Assembly (NCBI GenBank): GCA_964623895.1
Contig: CAZUWA010000020.1
Coordinates: 1-27,648 of the forward strand
DNA from: UBA11512 sp964623895
GTDB lineage: Bacteria > Bacillota > Clostridia > Oscillospirales > CAG-272
Direction of reading: 5' to 3'
DNA length: 27,648 bases
Part shown: positions 13,840-23,000 of the stretch, piece by piece
Position numbering within the stretch: the first letter of the stretch is position 1
How the letters are laid out: each line of letters starts with the position of its first letter
The notes under the pieces: model-generated
What the model was told of the DNA's origin: nothing
Seen by the model: only the letters and a program-made list of their open reading frames with translations
The model's database searches: none
Position numbers and translations under genes: made by a program

Positions 13840-15768
13840 ATGAAGATCATCATTGAAAATCAAGAATTTAATTTTGACGGTATCATGACCGCCTATGATG
13901 CACTCAAAGAGACAGGTAAAATTTCAAGAGATGTTCTTGCTGTTTCGATAAACGGAAAAACCACCGCACTGACAGCAGAACTAAAGGAAGGCGATATCGT
14001 TTATCCCCTGACTTTTGCAGATGAAGACGGCAGAAAAGTATTTCACCATACGGCGTCGCATATTCTCGCACAAGCCGTTAAAAGATTGTATCCCAATGCA
14101 AAACTGACGATCGGACCCGCAATCGACAATGGGTTCTACTATGACTTTGACTTAGAAGAGCCGCTTGGTCAGGAGCAACTTTCCAAGATCGAAAAGGAAA
14201 TGAAAAAGATCGTCAGCGAAAATCTCCGCATTGAACGCTTTGTTTTGAGCAAGGAAGAGGCGCTCAAACTGGTAACCGACATGAATGAGCCTTACAAGGC
14301 GCTTCTGATTGAACGAATCTCGGAAAGCGAAGAGATTTCCTTCTACCGTCAGGGCGAATTCGTTGACCTGTGTGCAGGTCCGCATCTTTTCTCTACCGCC
14401 GCAGTCAAGGCATTCAAACTAACATCCTGCACCGGCGCTTATTGGGAAGGAAACAGCAACAACAAGATGCTCAAGCGTATCTACGGCACTGCCTTCCCGA
14501 CAAAGGATGAATTGACTGCTTTCCTTGCGCAACAAGAAGAGGCGCGCAAAAGAGACCACAACAAACTTGGCAGAGAACTTGAATATTTTACTACTTCCGA
14601 AGTAGTAGGTCAGGGGTTACCGATCATTCTGCCAAAGGGTGCAACGGTTATCAGAATTCTTCAGCGTTTTGTTGAAGATGAGGAGACAAAGCGCGGTTGG
14701 CAACCGACAAAAACGCCGTTTATGGCGAAATCGGATCTTTATAAGATCTCCGGACACTGGGATCACTATCTTGATGGTATGTTTGTTTTGGGAAATCCCG
14801 ATGACAAAGAATGTATGGCGTTGCGCCCGATGACCTGTCCGTTCCAGTATCAGGCATACCTCAACAAAGCACGTTCCTACAGAGATCTACCTCTTCGTTA
14901 TAATGAAACTTCTACCCTCTTCAGAAATGAAGCATCCGGCGAAATGCACGGGTTGATCCGTGTCAGACAGTTTACCATTTCGGAAGGACACTTGATGTGT
15001 ACCCCCGAACAACTCGAAACGGAATTTAGAAGTTGCCTTGAATTGGCAGTATTTATGCTCAAATCCATTGGTCTTTACGAGGATGCTTCTTACCGCTTTT
15101 CACAGTGGGATCCGAACAACAGAGAAAAATATATCGGCACGGATGAACAATGGGATGAAGCACAGAGTATCATGAAAAGAATCCTTGATCACCTTGAGAT
15201 CCCCTACAAGATCGGTATCGGCGAAGCGGCGTTCTACGGACCGAAACTTGATATTCAAATCAAAAATGTTTTCGGAAAGGAAGATACACTGATCACCATC
15301 CAAGTCGATCAACTTCTGGCAGCACAGTTTGGCATGGTCTATGTCGATAAGGATGGACAGAAGAAAACACCCGTAATCATTCACCGTACCTCAATCGGTT
15401 GCTATGAACGTACTCTTGCTTACCTCATCGAAAAATATGCGGGCGCTCTGCCGTTGTGGATGGCACCGACACAGGTTAAGATATTGCCAATCGGTCTTGA
15501 CCAGCACGAATATGCAGAAAAGGTGGTTGGCGCATTGCGTGCTAAGGGAATGCGCGTCGAACTGGATGAGCGCGAGGAAAAGATCGGATATAAGATCAGA
15601 GAAGCACAGCTCCAGAAAGTTCCCTATATGCTCGTTTTAGGTGCAAAAGAGGCAGAAGAAGGCACAGTAGCCGTTCGTGACCGCAAGGTCGGAGACGCCG
15701 GCGCAATGACACTGGAAGCGTTTATCGCAAAAGCAACGGAAGAAATCGAAAATAAAGTAAATAACTGA
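13840..15768 (+). CDS. thrS: Threonyl-tRNA synthetase
   Basis: A class II synthetase charging tRNA-Thr, 642 residues, the full family length. Domains in order: TGS (1-60), editing/SAD domain with HTASH (about 69-73) and LCAGPH, catalytic core with MTCPFQYQAY (zinc-ligand Cys), motif 2 RNEASGEMHGLIRVRQFTISEGHL, PVIIHRTSIGCYER (zinc-ligand His and motif 3), and the C-terminal anticodon-binding domain (VKILPIG onward). The ATG at 13840 follows AGAAAGGA; in-frame codons from 13681 run through the T-box and are not translated. It is regulated by the T-box and forms a single-gene unit closed by a strong terminator. Confidence 0.98.
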   Translation: MKIIIENQEFNFDGIMTAYDALKETGKISRDVLAVSINGKTTALTAELKEGDIVYPLTFADEDGRKVFHHTASHILAQAVKRLYPNAKLTIGPAIDNGFYYDFDLEEPLGQEQLSKIEKEMKKIVSENLRIERFVLSKEEALKLVTDMNEPYKALLIERISESEEISFYRQGEFVDLCAGPHLFSTAAVKAFKLTSCTGAYWEGNSNNKMLKRIYGTAFPTKDELTAFLAQQEEARKRDHNKLGRELEYFTTSEVVGQGLPIILPKGATVIRILQRFVEDEETKRGWQPTKTPFMAKSDLYKISGHWDHYLDGMFVLGNPDDKECMALRPMTCPFQYQAYLNKARSYRDLPLRYNETSTLFRNEASGEMHGLIRVRQFTISEGHLMCTPEQLETEFRSCLELAVFMLKSIGLYEDASYRFSQWDPNNREKYIGTDEQWDEAQSIMKRILDHLEIPYKIGIGEAAFYGPKLDIQIKNVFGKEDTLITIQVDQLLAAQFGMVYVDKDGQKKTPVIIHRTSIGCYERTLAYLIEKYAGALPLWMAPTQVKILPIGLDQHEYAEKVVGALRAKGMRVELDEREEKIGYKIREAQLQKVPYMLVLGAKEAEEGTVAVRDRKVGDAGAMTLEAFIAKATEEIENKVNN

Positions 15769-15770
15769 CC

Positions 15771-15811
15771 AAAAATATTCCTTATGTTTTTTTACATAAG
15801 GAATATTTTTT
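15771..15811 (+). terminator. Terminator of thrS
   Basis: A 17-bp perfect stem (15771-15787 with 15794-15810) with a T-rich loop and trailing Ts; nearly symmetric, so it could work on both strands. Confidence 0.92.
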
Positions 15812-15843
15812 CATCCCAAAACATAAAAATAATTCTTTTTCTC

Positions 15844-15872
15844 TTGAAAAAAACTACAAAACATGGTATAAT
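15844..15872 (+). promoter_or_regulatory. Promoter of the LCP-like gene and glyQS
   Basis: TTGAAA (15844-15849), 17 bp, TATAAT (15867-15872) with extended -10 TGG. Confidence 0.85.
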
Positions 15873-15910
15873 AAAAATGTATAAGCAGCAAGAAAAAAGG
15901 AGGAAGAGAG

Positions 15911-16909
15911 ATGTCTTCGCTTCGCAATTTTGGGATATCCTTTGTTGCAGCTCTGCTGATCTTCAGCGGGCTTGCGTATTATATTTTTTCAAGTGGCTAT
16001 TTAGAAAATTTATTCGATAAGCAAGATGACATGCATGGAAGCAATCAAAATCAAGGCGTAATTTTTGATCCCAATGCCGGAACAAACGATCAAACTCCGA
16101 TCAAGACCGGACGCTCTTTCAATATGGTGGTCATCGGCACAGATTACGATCCGATCGTTTATAACGACTACACCTCTTCGGGTTTGTCAGGTAAGCCGGA
16201 GGTGTTAAGGAAGGTCAAAGCGAGTATCATTCTTTTCGTCCGTTTTGATAAAAAAGAGCGCACAATCATTCTTTCAAACATCCCGGCAGAAACAACGGTT
16301 ACATTCGACTATGTCGAGATGACTTTGGGTGAGGCATATGCCTTCGGCGGTGCAACCTATATCAAAGAAAAAGTTTCCACGCTAACAGGGATGACTGCAG
16401 ATTTTTATGTCGAGTTTTCAGGAAGAGATTTTGCAAAATATGCCACTACGACACTCTTGACGCACGATTTTACTGTTCCCTATACCACTACGACAGACAG
16501 TAGTAAAGGACTTTCCCCTATGACCTTCTCAAAAGGGCAGATAATATCCGACGCTGACAGCATATACACATTGCTTCATTACGATGGCTATAGCACTGCA
16601 ACGGTCGGTAACCGCTATGCAACCGTTCAGAGTTTCTTTTTACAGGTCATGAAAAAATTGGCATTGACTAAAAATGCCGATTACTTCTATACTACCTTTG
16701 TTTCCCCATTGAATACGGATATCGTAAAAGAGGATATCACAGAATTGATCGAGGTAATCTACACCCTGTCTTTGTACATCGATGACAGCAGCGCCTCGAC
16801 AACGCTAACAACGGTAGACTTCTACAAATACGGAAACTATTTGCAAGACGGCACATTTGTAGCCAATACACAAGCAATCAAAAATATTTTCAACGAATTT
16901 AAAGACTGA
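15911..16909 (+). CDS. Divergent LytR-CpsA-Psr (LCP)-family protein
   Basis: LCP enzymes anchor teichoic acids or glycans to peptidoglycan at the outer face of the membrane. This 332-residue protein has one N-terminal membrane helix (about 8-27), a short linker, and an LCP-like domain: MVVIGTDYDP, VKASIILFVRFDKKERTIILSNIPAETTV, LGEAYAFGGATYIKEKVSTLTGM. The usual SIPRD and R-[AS]-D positions read NIPAE and KAS, so residues that normally contact the pyrophosphate are lost; only one Arg of the later GR-x2-RQ motif remains (NRYATVQ). Either it is a non-catalytic relative or it has changed activity. The start follows AAGGAGG (15897-15903). It is cotranscribed with glyQS, whose ATG lies 17 bases downstream. 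Confidence 0.75.
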   Translation: MSSLRNFGISFVAALLIFSGLAYYIFSSGYLENLFDKQDDMHGSNQNQGVIFDPNAGTNDQTPIKTGRSFNMVVIGTDYDPIVYNDYTSSGLSGKPEVLRKVKASIILFVRFDKKERTIILSNIPAETTVTFDYVEMTLGEAYAFGGATYIKEKVSTLTGMTADFYVEFSGRDFAKYATTTLLTHDFTVPYTTTTDSSKGLSPMTFSKGQIISDADSIYTLLHYDGYSTATVGNRYATVQSFFLQVMKKLALTKNADYFYTTFVSPLNTDIVKEDITELIEVIYTLSLYIDDSSASTTLTTVDFYKYGNYLQDGTFVANTQAIKNIFNEFKD

Positions 16910-16925
16910 AAGGATATACATTTTT

Positions 16926-18347
16926 ATGAATGCAACTGAAAAAACTATGGATAAGATCGTAGCACTTTCCAAAAACAGAGGATTTGTTTTTGCCGGATCG
17001 GAAATTTACGGCGGACTTGCCAACACATGGGACTATGGTCCGCTTGGCGTAGAATTAAAAAATAATATAAAACAAGCGTGGTGGAAAAAATTTGTCAAAG
17101 AACACAAAAACAATGTAGGACTTGATGCCGCAATCCTCATGAATCCGCAGACTTGGGTAGCTTCCGGGCACCTTTCCGGTTTCTCCGATCCACTCATGGA
17201 CTGCAGACAATGTCACGAGCGCTTTAGAGCTGATCAATTGATAGAGGACTACTGCAAAAAAAACGGTTTCGAACTTCCGAAGGCAATCGACGCCTTTACA
17301 AATGCAGAACTGAAACAGTTCATTGATGAACACGAGATCTCTTGCCCCACTTGCGGCAAAAAAGATTTTACCGATATCCGTCAGTTCAACTTGATGTTCA
17401 AGACTTTTCAAGGAGTCACAGAAGACGCAAAAAACACCGTTTATCTGCGTCCTGAGACCGCACAGGGGATCTTTACAAACTTTGTTAACGTACAACGTTC
17501 CGCAAGAAGAAAACTGCCCTTCGGCATCGGACAGATCGGTAAGTCCTTCAGAAATGAGATCACTCCCGGCAATTTCATTTTCCGCGTAAGAGAGTTTGAA
17601 CAGATGGAAATGGAATTCTTCTGCAAACCCGGAACAGATCTTGAATGGTTCACTTATTGGCGAAACTTCTGTAAAGATTGGTTGCTCTCTTTAGGCATGA
17701 AAGAAGAAAATTTGCGTTTACGTGACCACGATCCGGAAGAACTTTGTTTCTACTCCAAAGCAACGACCGACTTTGAATATCTTTTCCCTTTTGGTTGGGG
17801 TGAACTTTGGGGCATTGCAGATCGCACAGACTACGATCTGACACAGCATCAGAATGTTTCCGGTAAAGATCTGACTTACTTTGATCCGGATACTAACGAA
17901 AGATATCTTCCTTATGTGATCGAACCGTCTCTTGGTGTAGAACGCTCCTTCCTTGCGTTTCTGTGCGATGCCTATGACGAAGAGGTCATTGACGAAGCGA
18001 AGAACGACGTACGTACCGTTCTTCATTTCCACCCCGCCCTTGCGCCCTTCAAGGCGGCTGTTCTTCCTCTTTCCAAAAAATTATCCGAGCAGGCTTTGGC
18101 GATCTATGAGGAACTTTCCAAACACTTTATGGTCGATTATGATGAAACGGGCTCGATCGGAAAGCGCTATCGCAGAGAAGACGAGATCGGCACGCCTTAT
18201 TGCATCACCATAGATTTTGATACTGTCGGAGATACAGAAAAAAAGGGAGATAATTGTGTAACCGTCCGTGACAGAGACAGTATGGAACAGGTACGTATGC
18301 CTATTTCCGAGTTGGTGTCTTACCTGAATAAAAAAATAGCTTTTTAA
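16926..18347 (+). CDS. glyQS: Glycyl-tRNA synthetase, alpha2 type
   Basis: Charges tRNA-Gly. The 473-residue single-chain (dimeric, eukaryote/archaea-like) form replaces the GlyQ/GlyS pair of many bacteria and is common in Clostridia and Bacilli relatives. Motif 1 region: GSEIYGGLANTWDYGPLGVELKNN. Two CxxC pairs (CRQC near residue 95; CPTC near residue 140) form a zinc site. Motif 2: GKSFRNEITPGNFIFRVREFEQMEMEFF. Motif 3: EPSLGVERSFLAFL. The last 100 residues are the anticodon-binding domain. AAAGGA precedes the ATG by about 12 bases. No T-box is present, so it relies on the upstream LCP-like gene's promoter. No clear terminator follows. Confidence 0.97.
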   Translation: MNATEKTMDKIVALSKNRGFVFAGSEIYGGLANTWDYGPLGVELKNNIKQAWWKKFVKEHKNNVGLDAAILMNPQTWVASGHLSGFSDPLMDCRQCHERFRADQLIEDYCKKNGFELPKAIDAFTNAELKQFIDEHEISCPTCGKKDFTDIRQFNLMFKTFQGVTEDAKNTVYLRPETAQGIFTNFVNVQRSARRKLPFGIGQIGKSFRNEITPGNFIFRVREFEQMEMEFFCKPGTDLEWFTYWRNFCKDWLLSLGMKEENLRLRDHDPEELCFYSKATTDFEYLFPFGWGELWGIADRTDYDLTQHQNVSGKDLTYFDPDTNERYLPYVIEPSLGVERSFLAFLCDAYDEEVIDEAKNDVRTVLHFHPALAPFKAAVLPLSKKLSEQALAIYEELSKHFMVDYDETGSIGKRYRREDEIGTPYCITIDFDTVGDTEKKGDNCVTVRDRDSMEQVRMPISELVSYLNKKIAF

Positions 18348-18439
18348 TCCAAAAAACCATTGTAAACTCTTTTTTTCAAAATCGGTCATAATTTTAGATG
18401 AAAGGAAGCTTTCACAAAGCGAAAGTAATGGTTAGAAAC

Positions 18440-19126
18440 ATGAAAAGGTCTGAAATCAATGCGTTAATTAAGGAAAATCAGAAATTTATCGAAAGCCACG
18501 GCTTTCACCTGCCGCCATTCGCGCATTACACACCGGATGAATGGAAAAAGAAGGATCATACATATGACGAAATCCGCCACCACATGCTCGGTTGGGATGT
18601 AACAGACTACGGCGAGGATGATTTTAATCGTGTGGGGTTATTCTTGTTCACCATTCGTAACGGTTCAGTTTCCGAAGCGAACTGTCCGAAAAGTTACGCG
18701 GAAAAACTGCTCATTTCCCAAGAAGGACAACTTGCGCCGATGCATTTCCACTACTACAAAACGGAAGACATTATCAACAGAGGCGGCGGCGACCTTGTTG
18801 TAAAACTGTATAATGCTTCTGAAACGGACGAACTTGCCGACAGTGATGTCACTTTTTCAACCGACGGCAGGATCCGCACCGTTCCCGCAGGGTATGAACT
18901 GTCCTTATGCCCCGGCGAAAGTGTCACACTAACCCCTCGCCTGTATCACGCATTCTGGGCCAAGCCGGGCACAGGAAAAGTGCTGATTGGTGAGGTCTCC
19001 AAGGTCAATGATGACAACCTTGACAACCGTTTTTATGAAGAGTTGAAAAGATTTACCGGTATCGAAGAGGATGAGGCACCTTATCGCTATCTCTGCAACG
19101 AATATCCGGAATATGCCCAAAAATAG
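18440..19126 (+). CDS. D-lyxose/D-mannose isomerase
   Basis: A cupin-type sugar isomerase (D-lyxose ketol-isomerase family) that interconverts D-lyxose with D-xylulose and, in characterised relatives, D-mannose with D-fructose. The metal site is visible: H102, H104 and E109 in PMHFHYYKTED, and H170 in TPRLYHAFW. The 228-residue length is the family's usual when the ATG at 18440 (MKRSEINAL) is used; in-frame ATGs at 18398 and 18428 are possible but add residues not seen in the family, and none has a strong ribosome site. It is followed after 5 bases by a sugar kinase and then an alpha-mannosidase, which favours mannose as the substrate. No convincing promoter was found in 18348-18439. Confidence 0.9.
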   Translation: MKRSEINALIKENQKFIESHGFHLPPFAHYTPDEWKKKDHTYDEIRHHMLGWDVTDYGEDDFNRVGLFLFTIRNGSVSEANCPKSYAEKLLISQEGQLAPMHFHYYKTEDIINRGGGDLVVKLYNASETDELADSDVTFSTDGRIRTVPAGYELSLCPGESVTLTPRLYHAFWAKPGTGKVLIGEVSKVNDDNLDNRFYEELKRFTGIEEDEAPYRYLCNEYPEYAQK

Positions 19127-19131
19127 AGTTT

Positions 19132-19989
19132 ATGAGTAGAATTTTACTGTTCGGAGAACTGCTTTTTGATGTTTTCGCCGATAAGGCAATTATTGGTGGT
19201 GCACCTTTTAATTTTGCCGCACACTTCTCTGCCCTTGGAGGATCGGCAGATCTGATCTCTGCCGTCGGAAAAGACGATCTTGGTGCACAGGCACAGTTTG
19301 AAATGCGAAGCAGAGGTTTGAATACGCAGTATCTCGCGACCGTCGAATATCCAACAGGCATTTGTAAAGTCGCCCTTTCCGGCGCTGTACCAAGCTATCG
19401 GTTGATCGCGGATGTTGCGTATGATCATATTCCATATCCCACAATCGTTGGAAATTATGATGCACTGTACTTTGGCACTCTTGCAGGACGAGCGCCCGAA
19501 TCCTCAAAGACGCTGGATGCACTTTTAAAGAATGCACCTGCAACGCTCGTTTTTTATGACATCAACATCCGTCCCCCGTTTTATGATCTGCAACAACTGA
19601 ATCACAACATTTCTTTAACCGATATTCTGAAGATATCCAGAGAGGAAGCAAATATTCTCATGCCTTATAATGACGATCCGGAGAGGTATATCGAAGATCT
19701 TCTTGAACGATTTCCGCGTTTATCTCAAGTCGTTTTAACAATGGACAAGGATGGATCAATGGTTATTGACCGTAAAAAAGGTATCTTCCGCTCGGAAAAG
19801 CCGCAGTCAGCTGCAATCTCGACCGTAGGCGCGGGAGATTCATTCGGAGCATGCTATTTATACAATTTTCTAAACGGGAAAAGTATTTCGGAATGTCTTT
19901 CGCGCGCTACCAAATTGTCTGATTTCGTCGTAACAAGATTGGGTGCGGTACCGGAAATTCCAAGAGAACTCCTCCGTGAATTGATCTGA
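19132..19989 (+). CDS. PfkB-family carbohydrate kinase (fructokinase-like)
   Basis: A ribokinase-family sugar kinase, 285 residues, cytoplasmic. The N-terminal GELLFDVFADKAIIGGAPFNFAAHFSALGG carries the substrate-binding Gly-Gly/Asn signature as in fructokinases. The C-terminal TVGAGDSFGACYLY contains the catalytic Asp and anion hole of the family. Ordinary family members start this last motif with DT or DTTGAGD; here it is STVGAGD. The ATG lies 5 bases after the isomerase stop and has no clear ribosome site, so coupling is likely. With the flanking genes the likely reaction is fructose to fructose-6-phosphate, an inference from context. Confidence 0.9.
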   Translation: MSRILLFGELLFDVFADKAIIGGAPFNFAAHFSALGGSADLISAVGKDDLGAQAQFEMRSRGLNTQYLATVEYPTGICKVALSGAVPSYRLIADVAYDHIPYPTIVGNYDALYFGTLAGRAPESSKTLDALLKNAPATLVFYDINIRPPFYDLQQLNHNISLTDILKISREEANILMPYNDDPERYIEDLLERFPRLSQVVLTMDKDGSMVIDRKKGIFRSEKPQSAAISTVGAGDSFGACYLYNFLNGKSISECLSRATKLSDFVVTRLGAVPEIPRELLRELI

Positions 19990-20031
19990 TTCCAAAACTC
20001 ACTAAAAAAGATAAAAGAAAGGAATTTCAAC

Positions 20032-23000
20032 ATGGCAGAAACGAAAAAAAGGGGCAAATTTTTTGCCGTTTCCAACGCACATCTCGACACACAGTGGAAT
20101 TGGACTGTTATTGATACCATTCGTGATTGCATCAAGAACACAATGGAACAAAATTTCGCACTTTTAGAAAAATATCCGGGCTATAAATTCAATTTTGAAG
20201 GCGCATTTCGCTATGCTTTGATGGCGGAATACTATCCTGAAGAATACGAAAAAGTGAAAAAATATGTCTCAACGGGGCGTTGGAATCCAGTCGGCGCTAC
20301 GTGGGATGCAATGGATGTCAATGTACCTTCTTCCGAAGCCTTGATGCGACAGATCCTTTACGGAAACAATTATTTTGAAAAGGAATTCGGAAAGATCAGC
20401 GACGATATCTTTTTGCCCGACTGTTTTGGATTTCGCCAAGCATTACCTTCTATAATGGAACATATGGGACTGTCCGGCTTTTCAACACAGAAATTGGTCT
20501 GGGGCGCAGGTGCGCCGTTAATCGATAAAGACGGAAAAGTCCTCCCACCAATGCCGAAGAGCACGCTTCCACGTATGGATCTCGGACGTTGGATCGGTCC
20601 GAACGGAAAAGGCGTTTATGTTTCTTTACTCTGCGGCGCATACGAATACAATTTTGATAAAAATCAAGATGAACGTCCGATCAACGAACGCGAAGAACTC
20701 TTGAAAATGCTCGAAGCAAACGAACAGACCTCCGGTGTCCCCTATAAAGCTCTCTACTACGGCACCGGAGATTACGGCGGCTCATGCTCAGACGGTTCGG
20801 CAAAGCTCGTTTCGGAAGCTGTTGAACAGCCTGCAGGAGAAGGACTTTTCGATGTGGTTTCTGCTTCTCCTACAGACATCTATAAGGAATTGACGAAAGA
20901 AGAATCCGATGCACTGCCCATTTATGATGGTAGCTTACTCATTCCACACGGCTACGGCGCAATGGTCAGCCATGCCACTCTCAAACGATTAAACCGTTAT
21001 AATGAAGGACTGCTTGACCGTGCAGAACGTATCGCCGTTATGGCAGAGTTGATTGCCGGAGAGCCATATCCCAAAGAGACGCTGACTTTCGCGGCAAAAC
21101 TCTTCCTGTGGCACCAATTCCACGACGATCTTACGGGTACTTCTATCGCCGATGCATATAACTATTCACACAATGATCAATTCGTCGCACGAAATCTTCT
21201 TTCAGGTGTTTTAAAAAGTTCTCTCAAAGCTGTTGAACGCCGTTTTAACACGCTCGGAGATGGAGATCCCATCCTTCTTTATAATCCTTCTGCCTTTGAA
21301 CGTGAGGAAGCGGTAACCATACCTACAGAATTCGATGAAGCGACTGTTTATGATCCGGCAGGCAGAGCTATTCCCACAGCATGCTATAACGACAACGGTA
21401 ACAAATACATAACCTTCCGTCCAACTATGCCTTCGCTTTCGGTTTCGGTTTGTCATGTTCGACCGCAGAAGACAGAAATTTCTTCCGAATTGAAGATCAG
21501 TACATATGAAATGGAAAACCGCTATCTTACCGTAAAACTGGACGAAAACGGAAATGTTGCTTCTATTTTTGACCGCATGCTTGGCAAGGAACTGTTATCC
21601 GGTGCAATCAGACCGACCGTTTACGGCGATCACAGCACCACATGGCCCTCTTGGGAAATTAATTATGAAGATATCGCAAATGGGATCGTCGGAGAAGCTA
21701 CCCTTGTTTCCATTGAGCCGCTTGACCACCGCCCTGTCTCGGTTGGCTTCAAAGTCACGCAGAAATACAATCAAAGCGAATTCATCACTGTCATTACTTT
21801 GGTGGAAGGCGCACAACACCTTCGTTTCGATTGCGAAACACACTGGTATGAACATGCCTCACTCCTTGTAGAGCAATTTCCACTTGCCGCGCGCAATGAG
21901 AAGGCTTTGTTTGACAGCGGCATGGGTGCGGTATATGGCGGTATTACCGACAGTTTCCCTTATTATATCCACAATGTTCACCGCTGGGCAGATCAACGTG
22001 ATAAGTCGAATGATCTCAGTGTGATGATCGCCAATGACTGCAAGTATGCCATGTTCAAACCGGACAACAAAACACTCGCGCTTTGTTTGATCCATACTCC
22101 TTCCGGCGGATATTTGTCTCGTTCCGGACAAAATTATCAAGATCTCGGTGTGAACTACTATTCGTTCACAATAGAAGGACACCGCATTATCAAAAACAAA
22201 GCCCTCAAAAATGCCGAAGCGCTCAATACGCCGATCACTGTTCTGGAGGCCGAAAAACATGAAGGCATTTTTAACAGCTACTCACTCATCGAAATCAAAG
22301 AGGAAGGTGTTTCACTGCAGGCATTAAAAAAAGCGGAAAAGGAAAACCGATACATTCTGCGTTTCCAAGAAACAGCGGGACAGGGACATCGCGATTTTAC
22401 CGTCCACTTCCCCATGCTTGCCGTTGGCAATCTCTTCCTGTGTAACGGTTACGAACAGAAAATTAAGAAACAACGGTTCTATCCGCTGTCCTTCCAAACC
22501 GGACTGCACAAATACGATGCCAAAACCTTTTCGCTTAGTTTATACGGTGATATGCTTGCCCAAAAGCCGAGAGAACTTCCGGTCGAACTACCGTTCAATG
22601 CCGATATGATTAGTCATTCACAGCAGTTCAAAATTGGATTTGATTGCTATCTACCACGTGAACTGTTCCCGACCGAATGTACCGCACTGAACACCCACTT
22701 CGTCTTCTCGGAAGGTGAAAACAACACACTTCTTTGCAATGGGCAAACACTTTCCTTGCCCAAACAAAACTACCGCTATGCGCGCATTCTTGCGTTTTCA
22801 CTGAAAGAAAGAAAAAACACAGTGTTTACTGTCGGATCAAATGAGAATATTCTCTCGATTTCTTCCATCAGCAGTCCGATCGGCACTGTTGAATCAGTGA
22901 TCAGCGGAAGCATCAATTCCGTCAATTCAGATGATTTGGCACTGGTGTTTACCCACACCCACGCGCCGTCCGGTGAGGATCGGATCTATAATTTCGCATA

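Noticed and set aside
18360..18392. Possible promoter (TTGTAA and CATAAT) for the isomerase-kinase-mannosidase operon
   Set aside because: The spacer is 21 bp, unlike all other promoters here, and the -35 is weak. The operon may be read through from glyQS or use a promoter I cannot see.
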